A stretch of DNA of 64,000 nucleotides from Gentiana macrophylla (taxonomy: Eukaryota > Streptophyta > Magnoliopsida > Gentianales > Gentianaceae): assembly GCA_026214975.1 (NCBI GenBank), contig JAOBSW010000882.1, positions 62,001 to 126,000 of the forward strand. The letters are read 5' to 3'. Below the pieces are notes generated by a model. The model ran no database searches and was not told where the DNA came from. It was given only the letters and a program-made list of their open reading frames with translations. Below, one piece after another: positions 10,691-21,969 of this stretch. A program made the translations under genes and the position numbers. How positions within the stretch are numbered: position 1 is the stretch's first letter; each line of letters opens with the position of its first letter.

Positions 10691-11206
10691 AAAACCACCC
10701 CGAGTTTATTTCCTCAAATTCAAATACATACCCGTATGTGGTCGAGAACCCACAACAATTAAAGCATTAAATCACCAAGTTCGAATTACCGGAGAGATGA
10801 GGCTATATCGTCGAGATTTACGATTACAGAGTGAAACCGAGCTCTTGCAACCGAGAATCAAGGTGAGGAAGTAAAAAGACAAATTAACTAAAATCTGGAA
10901 GAAATTTTCTCATAATACACAATAAATTAACTATTAAAATAGCTCGCCTCGCTGCAAGTCCATCCATTTTCAAATTTCAAATTTCTCCATTTCAAAGACT
11001 AAATCATTAACCATCCGTGATAAAAATATAAAAATGAAAACTTGAATATTAGCAAACGAGATTGATTGCAAAGACAAAAGACAGACGAAAGGCTCCGATC
11101 GGTGAAGTCGAAGGCAAAAGGAAAGAAGACATTCGTCATGGCTGCAAACGTAGGAAAACCTAGGTTTGCCCAGCCAAGATACGAATCTGAAAACCTCCGG
11201 CGAATA

Positions 11207-11445
11207 GTGGATCAACGATAGAGGCCGGACACTTGGACGGCTAATAGCTCGGAGGATCATCTTCATCAAAGGGCCAATCCTTCGTGGATCTTCTCTAAAG
11301 GTCGTCGGTCCTCCATAGACAATTAAGGTAAAAGTCTATGGCTTTCTTCTATGTTTACGTTTATTGTTTAACGGGGACGTTCCTTAGATAGGAAATCATA
11401 AAAGTCAATGCTTTTTCCGCTGCGCGGCTCGTTGATTTCCTTACA
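11207..11445 (+). repeat. Copia-type LTR 3' end, copy 1
   Basis: Starts GTGGATCAACGATAGAGGCC and ends GATTTCCTTACA. It is about 93% identical to copy 2 at 11585-11825 and shares its opening block with the Copia-like LTR end near 46690. The sequences upstream of the two copies differ. Confidence 0.6.
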
Positions 11446-11584
11446 GAAAAAAGGAGAGAAAAGAGAGAGAGAGCAATATCATCCCAATAGCTTTTCGGTA
11501 AAATCATAGAGAGAGAAAAGGTATGATCTAGTAATCAGATTTTCTATAATAGCAATCCGGGAGGATTTCGATCTAGGAGTTCAT

Positions 11585-11825
11585 GTGGATCACCAATAGA
11601 GGCCGGACACGTGGACGGCTTATAGCTCGGAGGATCATCTTCATCAAAGGGTCAATCCTTCGTGGATCTTCTCCAATGGTCGTCGGTCCTCCATAGACAA
11701 TTAAGGTATAAAGTCTATGGCTTTCTTCTATGTTTATGTTTATTGTTTAACGGGGAACGTTCCTTAGATAGGAAATCATAAAAGTCAACGCTTTTTCCGC
11801 TGCGCGGCTCGTTGATTTCCTTACA
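11585..11825 (+). repeat. Copia-type LTR 3' end, copy 2
   Basis: Second copy of the 240 bp block, starting 378 bp after copy 1 and ending TTACA at 11825, where it abuts the gag of element R1. The upstream 140 bp (11446-11584; purine-rich, then a GGAGGATTTCGATC block) may belong to the same LTR. Confidence 0.6.
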
Positions 11826-12234
11826 ATATCTACCTATATCATTATTTACTGTATTTCTAATATTATCTAAGTCTATATCATTTCTATTTTGGTTTTCTCT
11901 ATTATTATTATAATATTCATTATATAATCTATTACTATGATTTCTATTTTTTGATTTTCCATATTATTATTATTACTAGGTTCTGCTACATTACTACTAT
12001 CATTTCTATTTTGGTTTTCAATATTAGGATCTATATCTATAGTATGTAATAAACTAGTACTTGTACACGTTCAAAGTCTTCCATCATTCCGACCACTTGA
12101 GGGTGTGTCGCTCGTGAGGATCTTTCACCAATGGCTTGGCTCCCCAGTTTTTCCGCAGTACAATCCCGAATATTAGCGATGATATCGGAGATGACCGGAA
12201 ATTCAGGCTCCTTTCCTCGCCGAGATCGAAGCAC
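11826..12234 (-). pseudogene. gag: R1 gag, N-terminal part (Athila-like), truncated
   Basis: Minus-strand start ATG at 12234. The protein opens MLRSRRGKEPEFPVISDI, parallel to the opening of the neighbouring Athila gag (MNRSRRGKSPDLALIPEI), and continues through ERSSRATHPQVVGMMEDF before a stop. Leftwards it becomes Asn-rich with broken frames, like the same region of the other Athila copy, and is cut at 11825 by the Copia LTR. The rest of gag and all of pol are missing. The start is supported by the parallel start in the sister copy. Confidence 0.6.
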
Positions 12235-12299
12235 CCACTAAAAACAAAGGCGAAACAACAAAAGCACAGTGAAAGTACACCCAAATACTACAAAAAACA

Positions 12300-13398
12300 C
12301 GCTTATTTAATGGCGGATTTTAATGCGATTTTATATTCCATCGCTTATTGATGTGGTTTTATGCGGTGGATTTTCAGACTCCGCGACACAAAACGTGTAG
12401 GGAGTTGCTTTGCATTCATTCATCTCTAGCGGCTTTTAAAAATCCACTGCTATTTGTTCAATTTTTCCAGTGGTTTTAGGTCTCGCCAGCAAAGCTTTTA
12501 CTTTTAAAAAAATATTCTATTCACATCTCATTTCTTACCTGTGCATTTATTAATTATTATATAACCTAAAAAAACTTCCCCGAATCAAAAAAAGAATGGG
12601 TATTGACGAGATAGCGTCATCCTCCATTCCCATCTCATGGAACTCTTCGCTCTCATCATGATCGATGATTCTACAATTCTCCAATTTTTTCGATTTTTCT
12701 GCTCGAGTAACAGTCCGTACACGAATCTTGTAAGGGAATCTCCGCGCTCGATTGTTTTACTCTGCTCGATTGCACAATCAGAGCAGTCAAATGTGGTAGG
12801 TTTGGTTCAAAAATCACACACTCAAATCCTATTTCTGACGAAGATTCGATGATATCTAAGGCATAAAAAGGCATTTCAGAAGTCCAATCTGCTAGAAATC
12901 TCAACTTAGGTCCAGATTGTTGTGAAACAACTATGGAATTTAATTTCTCTTTTCCTGGTTCAAGGGAGAATAGTTTGGATCTCATGATGGAAATGACGGT
13001 CCTTCTGGATGTGTTGATGTTATTTCAAACGAGGATAGAGAAACTGACCAGCCTTATGGGACTCAATCTAAACATTCAGAAGTTGGCCATAAAGTGCTCG
13101 ATGAAATGCCAAAAAGTGCATGATATTGTGTTTGGTAAACAATTTAATCCCAATCTGGGTTTTTTTTCTCTCCAACTTTCCACATTATGTCGTAAATTGG
13201 CTTCAGGTAGGGTGCTTCTTGTTCCTTTATCCCATTATCCCTTATTTCTTTTCTAATGATGAGATTAATTTGCTTAGATTAATTTGCTTAGTAATAACAA
13301 TGCTGAATTGGACTATGTTTTGTCTATATATTAAACCTTTGGAAGTTGTTATGGTGAATTAAGTATTTTAGGAATGTGCTGGTTTTCTTTTCCTACAG
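12300..13398. other. CACTA interior, no recognised gene
   Basis: A plus-strand open stretch near 12982-13115 reads SHDGNDGPSGCVDVISNEDR onwards and has coding-like composition, so it may be another captured exon; I cannot assign it. The left subterminal zone (12300-12500) holds a few GCGG motifs. Confidence 0.35.
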
Positions 13399-13481
13399 TG
13401 GCCATTTGGATGAGACAAAATGGATATGTCACTGGTTGCCCTGTTGGTGACACAATTCCTTATACTATATGTTGTGAGCAG
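13399..13481 (+). pseudogene. POLA1: Captured exon of DNA polymerase alpha catalytic subunit
   Basis: An 83 bp plus-strand stretch between acceptor TACAG and donor GT reads AIWMRQNGYVTGCPVGDTIP, then YTICCEQ. This matches the segment after the catalytic palm of family-B DNA polymerase alpha (pattern GCSVGDTIPYxICxEQ). It is the replicative polymerase that extends RNA primers. Neighbouring exons were not found, so it is a captured fragment in the CACTA element. Confidence 0.6.
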
Positions 13482-15289
13482 GTTTTACTGGTGTCCTTTT
13501 AAGTTTTTCTAATGCAGTTTACTAGCACAACTATTGCACTCTTTTTTTTTCATATCAGTTGTTCACTGCAAGTTGTATTAGTGCTAGCCGAGGACAAAGT
13601 ACAAGAATAATTCACTCTTATCATTTTTCAGACACACTCTTCAGGTTCTTCTCAGCCTCTTTATTTCATGCTTCTCCCCCCTCCTGTTATGAATGTGAGA
13701 ATTAATTGCTTAAAAGTGGATTTAATTCTCTGTTTTTCCATTCAATACATTGAAGTAGATCTATACAGGCAGCTTTAATTCCTAATTGGGTTAAAAACTT
13801 TCAAAGGAACAAAACAGCTAAAGTTAGACCCGACAATGTATGATGCATTGATAAAAGGAAAGGTAAGTTCTTCATATTCGTGTATGTTGTCTTCTTTTAT
13901 GTACTTCATTAGTTTTTATACTATGAGAATGAGAATAATATTGAAGAAACCATCAAAAGAAGCTCAATATTTTCGGTGTTCTGTTTCCATTTTGAGTTAC
14001 CAATCTGTTGTGTCGGTCTTTCTAATGTTCATATCCTAATTTGCTTGGCCTCTATTCTGGTTTGTGAGTCTGTTTCAGATTGTCATGATGTCTGATAGTT
14101 GACCTTTCTGCTCAGTTTTTATCAAGTCTGGGTAAGCACATGTTCAGTCTTATTTATCAGTCTGGTAGCAAGTTTGCTTCAGGTCTCATGAAGCTGAATT
14201 TGCTGCTCTGTTTTGTTAATGATCAACATTTTGTTTAGGGAGTTCTTGCATCAGGTTCTCAGCCTTATATGCATCAGGTCTTGTGCTAAGTTGGACACCT
14301 GATTTAGTACTCTGTCATGTAATATGATCAGGTTTAGGTCTTATTTTTGCTTCTGTTAATAGTCTTTTGCCTGTATGCTACATTACATAAAACAAAGTAA
14401 ACTGATTTCTAAAGAGAGAAAACTGTATATCGTTTATGTACATTCGTTTATAACAATTTGTCATTACATCATTATTGTGAAACTATAATTTCCGAACAAT
14501 TAATTATTAATTGTGATGGGACTGATTGATTAATAGAAATCACTTTTATTTATCAATGTTCAAGAGAAATGTGCTTACATATCATGTCTTTATCATTTTG
14601 GCAGCTGACTTTTTAAGCAGAAGCTGAGATCAAGAAGTGTCCATTTTCTTAGAATCAATATTATCAAATGGTGAAACTTTTGAAGCTTCATCTTTTTTAA
14701 CAAAAGGCATAGTTAAACCCAAGTCTTCTTCTGATAAAGAAATCCTACATTTTCCTTCCCTTGCTTCAGGTTTCTTTCGCTCTGTATTTGTTTAGACAAC
14801 TTAAGAGACTTGATATCAACTTAGGAACTGATTTGATATTATGTTTATGTAGTAGACCTTTGAGATATTCTAGTTGTACTTATGCATCTCAACACCTTCT
14901 TTGAAAAGAAAAAACTTATCTAATTTGTGTCCTAATTTTATGTTCTGTTTATGTGTTCTGATGAGCCTCAGTTTAGTTGAAGTTGTGTAACCAGTTGACA
15001 GGAAGCATTCCATATGCTATTCCGCCTTGGGTCAGCTTTCAGTCAGGTAAGTTGGGTCGACTGTTTCTTCCAGTTTCAGCTGTTATCTTTCGTTAGGATC
15101 ATTATTGATGTATTTGTATGTCAGGAATGTGCTAAAATATGTACCCTTTAGAATATGATCCCCTCCTCCCCTGCTTTCCTTATAACTATTAAATAGTGAA
15201 GTGTTTTACTTTAACAACAATTTAGAATGCATTTAATCTTTTGAATTTTGAACTATGCACTGATGTCATTGGACTTAATCTTTTGACAG
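13482..15289. other. CACTA interior with intron-like sequence and possible orphan exons
   Basis: T-rich, intron-like. Open stretches next to plausible splice sites occur at about 13816-13862 (LKLDPTMYDALIKGK, then GTAAGT) and 14650-14770 (GETFEASSFLTKGIVKPKSS); I cannot assign either. Confidence 0.3.
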
Positions 15290-15840
15290 GTTCTGTAAAA
15301 TCCAAAATTGTTAGACTGGCAACCGCGTCTTCATATTGAAGAAGATGCAGCAAAAGGTTGTAATTTGATGAATTAATCATTTGAATAGAGCTTTTTTAAG
15401 CAAAATAATGTTGTGGTTTTTGCAGGACTTGAATACTTACATACCGGTTGCAACCCTACAACTATACACAGAGATGTGAAAACGAGTAACATTTTTCTAG
15501 ACATTAACATGAGGGCTAAAGTATCTGATTTTGAACTTTCAAGACAAGCTGAAGAAGATTTAACACATGTATCAAGCGTAGCACGTGGAACAGTTGGCTA
15601 CCTTGATCCCGAGTTAGCCATTACAATTATTCTGTCCGATTATAAAAATGAAATGAATGACAACTAAGTAACTCTATTTGTATATAGACTGCATTCAGGT
15701 ATTATGCGAATCAGCAGCTGACAGAAAAAAAAAAGCGATGTTTACAGCTTTCGAGTGGTTCTTTTGGAGCTCATTTCTGAAAGGAAACCGGTTTCGGAGG
15801 AAGAATACGGATCTGATTGGGGAATTGTCCATTGTGTACG
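15290..15840 (+). pseudogene. Captured receptor-like kinase domain, three exons
   Basis: Exon a (15290-15356) reads LDWQPRLHIEEDAAK. Exon b (15426 to about 15616) reads GLEYLHTGCNP, IHRDVKTSN (catalytic loop HRD), VSDFELSRQ (DFG changed to DFE), then VARGTVGYLDPE. Exon c (15699 to about 15835) reads YYANQQLTE and, after an A-run frameshift near 15725, the VYSF...VVLLELISERKPVSEE segment. This is a plant LRR-malectin receptor-like kinase (At1g67720-like) catalytic core. The exon a/b junction is a good phase-1 splice. The donor of exon b has lost its GGT, and the DFE change removes the Mg-binding glycine context. It cannot give an active kinase. Confidence 0.75.
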
Positions 15841-15899
15841 ATAAATGCATTATATGCTTGCTAATCATAGAACAACAACAAAATGGATGATCATGTTTA

Positions 15900-16725
15900 T
15901 ACTTATGATGACAAGGTACCGTTTATACTATACGCTCTTACCTTTATATGTTTAATCTCCTAATTTCATAGTCACCTGATTATATATCTTCATGCAGTGG
16001 AGACTAATCTACAAGCCTGGGCAAACAAGATTTATGAGGTAAAGCTACTACTTTGACGTTTTTTTTATCATACAAAGGTCGACAAGTTCCATGAACAAAC
16101 AAGAATATTTTCCATGAACTTGTTTCGTTTAAACATTTTACTTTCTCCTTAACCCCCACTTTCTAAGTGGGACTGTAACCCCAACATGTCTCTGTTTTCT
16201 TGTTTATTTGATAGTTGAATGCTGGGTACCTTCTTGATGTGCATATTCTTGGTTGGCTGTAGTTCTACTGACATTGAAAGTCACATTAAGTCCGGTTGAT
16301 TCATACAATCATTCTACTTCTGAATGGATAAAGCCATATGAGATCAGGTACCTTGATGTTTGCTCTGTTTAGCTCAGTCTTGTTTGTACAATATGCTTGC
16401 TCGGTCTGCCCTTTTGTTTTGCTTTCCAGATTCTGTGATAAGATTGGCTCAGCAGCCATCAAGCCTTTTCTTGATTGCTTACAAGCTATTGAAATCAATT
16501 AAACTCTGAAAATGAAGTTCAAAAAAGAAGTTTCTAGGAATGAAGATGCAGGGAATGATCATTTGGAAGAGATTCTGATGTTTTGGAGTAGAAATATGGC
16601 AAGTATTTGTGATGGCATTTTGCTTGCTGTAATGAGTAGATATGATTGGGAAATAACTCTTTGGTAGAATTGACTCTTTGACGGTGCTTATTATGTTCAG
16701 ATTCATGTGTTGAATCATTGTTCTT
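15900..16725. other. CACTA interior, no recognised gene
   Basis: Intron-like sequence continuing from the kinase fragment. Nothing assignable on either strand. Confidence 0.4.
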
Positions 16726-16763
16726 ATTTATTATTTATTATTTATTATTTATTATTTATTATT
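16726..16763. repeat. Simple repeat (TATTATT)n
   Basis: About five copies of a 7 bp A/T unit just inside the right subterminal zone of the CACTA element. Confidence 0.85.
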
Positions 16764-16764
16764 T

Positions 16765-17082
16765 CGCGGTGGAATGAAAATCCGCCGCCAAAACCTCTAT
16801 TTTCCTCTTGTTATGGACTAAGTATTCCTGGCGGAAATCTCTATTTTCCTCTTGTTATGGACTAAGTATTCCTGGCGGAAATTGAGTAATTGCTGGCGGA
16901 TAATAACCGCCACAAAAAAATCTTAGCGGTGGACCCAAAAATCCGCCAGAAAAGGGCCTAAAACTTTTAGCGGCGAAGGCAAATAAGGCGGATTTTATAC
17001 CGCCGCAAAAAATCTTTAACGGCGGATTTTTAGCTTTAGCGGTGGAAAAAATCTGCCGCTAAAAAGCATGTTTTTTGTAGTG
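16765..17082. repeat. CACTA right subterminal repeats and TIR
   Basis: Dense GCGGATTTT/AAAATCCGCC motifs in both orientations, plus a 46 bp direct duplication (TCTATTTTCCTC... to ...TCCTGGCGGAAA) at about 16796-16882. It ends in the CACTA terminal repeat. Confidence 0.7.
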
Positions 17083-17194
17083 AGTGTCTCACCCAAGTGG
17101 ACAAGCACTGGAACCGAAAAAAGAATTGAGAATAATGAAAGATCGACCGCGCTTAATCTTACAAATCGAGACACGTAGTAACACTAAGACAACA

Positions 17195-17215
17195 TCTCCG
17201 GCAACAATGGCGCAA
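17195..17215 (-). other. R1 primer binding site (tRNA-Asp type, degenerate)
   Basis: The minus strand reads TTGCGCCATTGTTGCCGGAGA, a mutated form of the Athila-type PBS TGGCGCCGTTGCCGGGGA, complementary to the 3' end of tRNA-Asp. It sits seven bases from the LTR end. Confidence 0.65.
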
Positions 17216-17222
17216 GAAAAAC

Positions 17223-18593
17223 TGTGATGTCCACGGACGAGGTCCTACCAAAGTTCTTTGGACAAACATTAAGCGGCAAATGTACCGGGTCGTGAGTAGC
17301 GAGGTTCAAGTGAGTCACAGTCGTATCCACAGGAGAAGTGAGGCACACACCGCCTCGCGCTTGCTCATTTCGATCAGTCCGTGCTTTGTATAAGTTTTGT
17401 GTGTGTGTGTGTGTAAATGTATAAAAATCTAAATCCTACTCCTAAGCTAACGAAACATAATCGGAGAAAATGGGTGAGTCTAAGCTTATTGCCTTCTATG
17501 AAGTGAGTGCCGGGTTGTCACTACCACGTCGCCACATACACGCTCAATACATGCAAAGTAAAAGATAAACGAGACAAAGATAGATCCTTGAAAGTAAATC
17601 AATTCATTAACCTGAGATTACACCGGTGATTACATCCACAAGCCAACGAACAGGCACACTCATCGACCGAGCTTTGAACAACTCGCGTACCTCCTACTTT
17701 AGCCGATGTACAACGTGCTCTGCATGGTAAACTGACCGAAGCGGATAATCGCGCATTGCTTAATAACTCCAATCCTCGGATTCAAGCGAGTGACCGTGAC
17801 GTATTCTCGCTGTTGTGCACAAGAGTCTCGGAGCGATTCTCTATCTTCGACCTATAGGCCTGTGTTTCTACCATTCTAGTCATGAAACAGGATCTCCGTA
17901 TCTCAACGACTAGGGCTCTCCTAGTTATATCCCGGAGGACTCGTAAGAAGAATATAGTGTATAGCTCTCGCACATATACACAAGATAATTCCCGATCGGC
18001 CTCCCGCTTACAAAAGAGGTGAGGAAGTATATATAGGCCAAGGGACCTCGGATTGCTCCGAGCCTCATGAGCAATCCGAGCATTTATTGGCAATCCGAGG
18101 TTATCAAAGTCAAAATGGAATAATCTAGATTTGATGAGTTGGCCTTCCTAGATGCTTCCAAACTTGATCTCCACGTTTTTGACATGTGAGGGCTCTGGTC
18201 AGGCATGCCAAGACCGAGGTCCTCACCCTGGTTACTTCCTCAAACAAGCAATCCTCGTGATTGCAATTGCTTTTGACCACCGATAGCTCGATATCGCAGA
18301 CCGTTGATCCAAGTGTTCTTCGTAAACTCTTGAGTCTTGATAAGTTGGATCATCCAGGGTTCGAATATCGCTGCGTTTCATCTCTCAAAATCCCTCGAGC
18401 GCCGGCCGATGACCGAAATCCCTTAAAAACGACTGAAAATGCATAAAAATCATAACTTTTCACTCGACCTTTGTAAATCATATAAATTCTGTTTTAGCCC
18501 CTTAGAATGAGTAAATCAGTGAAAAACATCTCTTTTTAGCCAATGTTAGGGGTCAGATTGATGACTCTTTGATCATATAAAATATCGTTATCA
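17223..18593 (-). repeat. R1 5' LTR (Athila-like), ~1.37 kb
   Basis: Lies beside the PBS with TG...CA ends (plus strand TGTGATG ... GTTATCA). A minus-strand TATA box is at 18028-18035. It is inserted in the protease-coding part of the Athila element at right (homology of that copy breaks at about 18598). A (GT)9 run lies at about 17397-17414. Confidence 0.6.
18028..18035 (-). promoter_or_regulatory. TATA box of R1 LTR
   Basis: TATATATA in CCTATATATACTTCC on the minus strand, inside the LTR. Confidence 0.4.
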
Positions 18594-21178
18594 AAATGGT
18601 GAAACTTCTTGGATCTTTAAGTTTAGGAGGTAACTTGTGTTGCAAGATAGCAGAACATTCTTCATTGAGACAAATGTTTTCATATTCTTCAAGTTTCCTC
18701 TTATTGGAAATGATGTCTTTAAGAAATTTAGCATAAGTAGGCATTTCAAGTAGAGCATCTATGAGTGGAATGTTAACATTGATATGTCTAAAAGTATCAA
18801 GGAAACGAACATATTTCTTATCTAGTTTCTTCTTTTTAATTTGTCCTTTAAGTGGAAAAGGAAGGGATTCAAGATTAATTTCAGGTGATTTATCCTTCCC
18901 CTTATCAGAAATAGGACATTCCTTTTTCTTAGAGACATTATCATTGTTTTTTGAGAATCTTTAAAATGCTCATTGAATAGAGTTCTTAAGTCATCCTTTC
19001 CAGGATTCTTCAGAATTCTAGGTATAACAATTTCAGGTTCAGGTTCAGGTTCATGTTCAATTTCAGGTTCAGGTTCAGGTTCAGGTTTGACATCAACATA
19101 TTTTCATAGGAATTCATTAATTATTTCTTCTTCTTTCTCACTCCATCTCATGATCAAGTTCATCTTCTACTTCATTATTTTCTTGAGTTACAATTTTTCA
19201 TTACCACAAACTTTGCCACTTCTAGTGATTACATCATGAACCCCTTTGGATTCCTTTCAAGATTGCTAGGTAATCCTCCGGGTGGTCTCATCGTTATTCT
19301 TTTCTCCTTCTCGGCTCATATGGTCTTCAAGATTTCTCATTGAAGCTTCCATATTTTTCATTCTCAGATCATGACCAACCATCGAGGTTTTCAAGGTATT
19401 AATATCTTTGGACACAAGATCGATGTGAGCTAGCTATAGTTTGAATAGTTCAAGCTTTGCGGCCGAAAAACAACCCCCATAAGGTTTTCCATAAGCTTAC
19501 CTAACTTCTCCACATCTTGAGCACAAGATGAAGATCCATCAGTAATTGGGATAGATTGAGTGTAAGGTTGATGACGGGTGTTAGAAAAACTAGCACTGGT
19601 GGAATTGCCTTGATAGCCTTGAGATTGATTATTATACGAAGGTTTTGGTTGTGGTGTAAAAAAATTAGATAGGCCTTGTCTATTAGATGGATTATTAGAC
19701 CAACGGAGAGTAGGAGATTCTTTTCGAATGTTATTAAAAGCATTATTGTAAGCATTATTCAACTGATGATGTTGTTGCATGAAACTAACTTCTTCAGGTG
19801 AATAATTGTCAGATTCTGGATAGGATCATCTAGCAAGGAATTTTCAAAGGATTCAGGATAATTTGTGAATTCAAGATTCCTGCCAGATTGAATAATATCA
19901 ACTTTCTTACTTAGATGTGCTAATTGAGCTAAAACTTTTGATCGCAAGTGATGATTCTCCTACAAAGGCAACTTTCCTTGTAGAGGAACCAGCTTTCCCA
20001 CATCCGGTTGTTTTTAGATATCTTTCTATAGCATTATAGATATCTTGGAGTGTAAGTCATGAAAAGAGATCCATTACAAGCTTGATCAACTTCAACACGA
20101 GATTCCTTCCTAAGTTTACGACAAAAGAATTGGATTTGCATATCGAGAGAATATCCGTGATCAGGACATGCTCGTAAAAGTTTCTTAAATCGTTCCCAGG
20201 ATGAACCTAGTGATTCGTCTGGTCCTTGTTTAAAACTAGTAATTTCAACTTTTAATTCCAAGTTACGACCAGGCGTGAAGTATTGTTTCAAAAACTCATT
20301 TTGAATTTCTTCCCATGAAGTAAGAGAATGATGAGGGAGTGACATAAAACAATCTTTAGCTTTACCAACTAGAGAAAAAGGAAACAAAGTCATATTAGTT
20401 AATTCTTTATGGATTCCTTGACTTTTAGTTGTGTTACACAATTACTCAAATTGATAAAGATGGTGGTGGGGATCTTCATCATCATCTCCATGAAATTTAC
20501 AACGTGAGTCGATAACTCCAAAAAGATGAGGTTTAATCTCAAAGTTATTAGCTCCCACATTTGGTAGACGGATTGGATTATTAATCACATTCCTTCTCAC
20601 CATTAGATCACAAAGTGGTCTATTATTAGGATTATAATTATTACTCCCTCCGTCTCACTTTGTTTGGGACTTTTGGGAACTCATAAAAAATAAGGAGACA
20701 TCATTTAATGTCTTGTCTACTCATTAAAAACATAGCTCAATTACAATTACATCCTTTTGTGTTCTTCTACATTTTTCAATAAATTGTTATATGAGGTCAT
20801 TTTAGACATTTAAGAGACAAATTTAATTCTAAACATTAGAAGTGGGACTAATTTTGGGACATCCCAAAAAGGAATAAGTCCCAAACAAAGTGAGACGGAG
20901 GGAGTATTAAGATTTCTATTTTGATTTTGATTTTGATTTATGTTTACATTAAGTAATATTGGATCTTGTTCTAATTAGTTATCATTTTGCCTAATTTGAA
21001 CATCTACAAGATTTTCTGCCATTATTTTCTCTTGTAAACTGTGGGAAATAGATTCACCAAGTTTAGAACGTCTTCGAGCGTGGGTATTTTTGCGTTTCGA
21101 AGCTCATTTCCTGATAAAAGAATTTATCTCGGGAATGAGTGCTAAATCTGGACTTTTACCACGACGAGATCTATTCAT
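18594..21178 (-). pseudogene. gag: Athila element 1: gag and start of protease, broken
   Basis: Minus-strand start ATG at 21178 (MNRSRRGKSP). A retrotransposon gag domain (PF03732 type) lies at about 20034-20620 (HLFGVID, KDCFMSLPHHSLTSWEEI, LKQYFTPGR, then FKKLLRACPDHG). A Gln/Asn-rich region follows at 19430-19800, a charged region with (EP)n at about 19035-19095, and the stretch before the protease at 18600-18780 (MPTYAKFLKDIIS). It contains many stops and frameshifts and a 261 bp MITE. It ends at 18598 at the R1 LTR insertion. The parallel plus-strand copy at 34180 keeps the same order intact. Confidence 0.85.
20644..20904. mobile_element. Stowaway MITE (Tc1/mariner type)
   Basis: 261 bp with 28 bp perfect terminal inverted repeats beginning CTCCCTCCGTCTCACTTTG, flanked by TA on both sides (20642-20643 and 20905-20906). 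No coding capacity. It is inserted in the gag of Athila element 1, so it is younger than that copy. Confidence 0.95.
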
Positions 21179-21354
21179 ACAAGAGACAAACAACGAAAAG
21201 AGAATCGTGTAAATATCCTCGGTGACTTATCCAAATGGATAAACACCTAAACGAAAAATAGAAAAAGACTTGAGAAGAGACTAACTTATCCTCAGAACTT
21301 TTGAATTAGTATAAGTATAAACTCAAGACACCGTAGATACAAAATCTAAAATAT

Positions 21355-21371
21355 CCCCAGCAACGGCGCCA
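21355..21371 (-). other. Athila element 1 primer binding site (tRNA-Asp)
   Basis: The minus strand reads TGGCGCCGTTGCTGGGGA, one base from the standard tRNA-Asp complement used by Athila elements. It lies about nine bases from the LTR end at 21381. Confidence 0.85.
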
Positions 21372-21969
21372 GAAAAACTATGACGTGCCTGAAAGCGATG
21401 ACGTGTGATATGGATGGTAGTGAGCGTGAGTGTGGTCAAGTTCCCTGGTTCTAAAACGGCACCAGAAAAGACTATGATGTGAGATGGTGGTAGATACGTC
21501 AGTGTCTTTCGACAACAAGCAATTAACCGGCAGTGTACCGGGTCGGTTGCTGTATAGTCTCGTGGTGAGCACGAGGTCGAATCCATAGGGATATGAGAGA
21601 AGTGTACTTACGAGTGTAATTTAACACTTTCCTAGTTATTATTATTTTGATATAAGTCGCGTTTAATTACGAAGGTAGGGGTTTGGTATGAAAACAAAGT
21701 AAAATACAACGACTACTTCTAGTAATTACAAACATCTAGCTAAGATGACTCCGATGATCACATTGATTCCTTGAGATCAATGCATTGGAGATGAGATTAG
21801 AGTGTGTTCTTTTAATTAACGTTATCGGATAAAACGAAACGGAGTGTCCATGTCCTTTGTTGTCCAAGGTCCAAGATCCGGTCAAGCAACGGTAAATATT
21901 GTCCAATTGTCCAGATTGTCCAAGGTCCAAGCAAAGGTCCATGACACGGTAACGGTTGTAATACGGTCC

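Larger units (their letters stand above)
7696..11206 (-). mobile_element. Helitron-like segment 3 with RPA1-like gene remnant; right end unknown
   Basis: Starts at the CTAG terminus at 7696 and runs right. It carries a broken RPA1-like gene at 8218-9113, the kind of accessory gene plant Helitrons often encode, and an LRR-kinase fragment at 10487-10690, both on the minus strand. I could not find a 5' TC end; the upper limit given is only where the next recognisable repeat starts. No Rep/helicase was seen. Confidence 0.4.
12286..17082. mobile_element. CACTA (En/Spm-type) transposon, non-autonomous, ~4.8 kb
   Basis: The right end reads GCATGTTTTTTGTAGTG (inverted CACTACAAAAAACATGC). The left end reads TACTACAAAAAACACGC, a match except for the first base and one internal base. 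The last 300 bp carry many GGCGGATTTT / CCGCC(A/G)C subterminal motifs in both orientations, typical of CACTA transposase-binding ends; the left 200 bp have fewer. No transposase ORF was found. Flanking triplets (AAA and AGT) do not match, so the TSD is not confirmed. It splits the leader of R1 between PBS (17195-17215) and gag start (12234), and carries fragments of at least two host genes on the plus strand. Confidence 0.7.

Noticed and set aside
12671..13362. Overlapping ORFs on both strands in the CACTA interior
   Set aside because: No conserved motif; only the 12982-13115 stretch has coding-like composition, and it is in a different frame from the listed ORFs.
18973..19239. Plus-strand ORF with Ser-Gly repeats
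   Set aside because: It is the antisense of the Glu-Pro repeat in Athila gag; the same shadow appears opposite 34803-35204.
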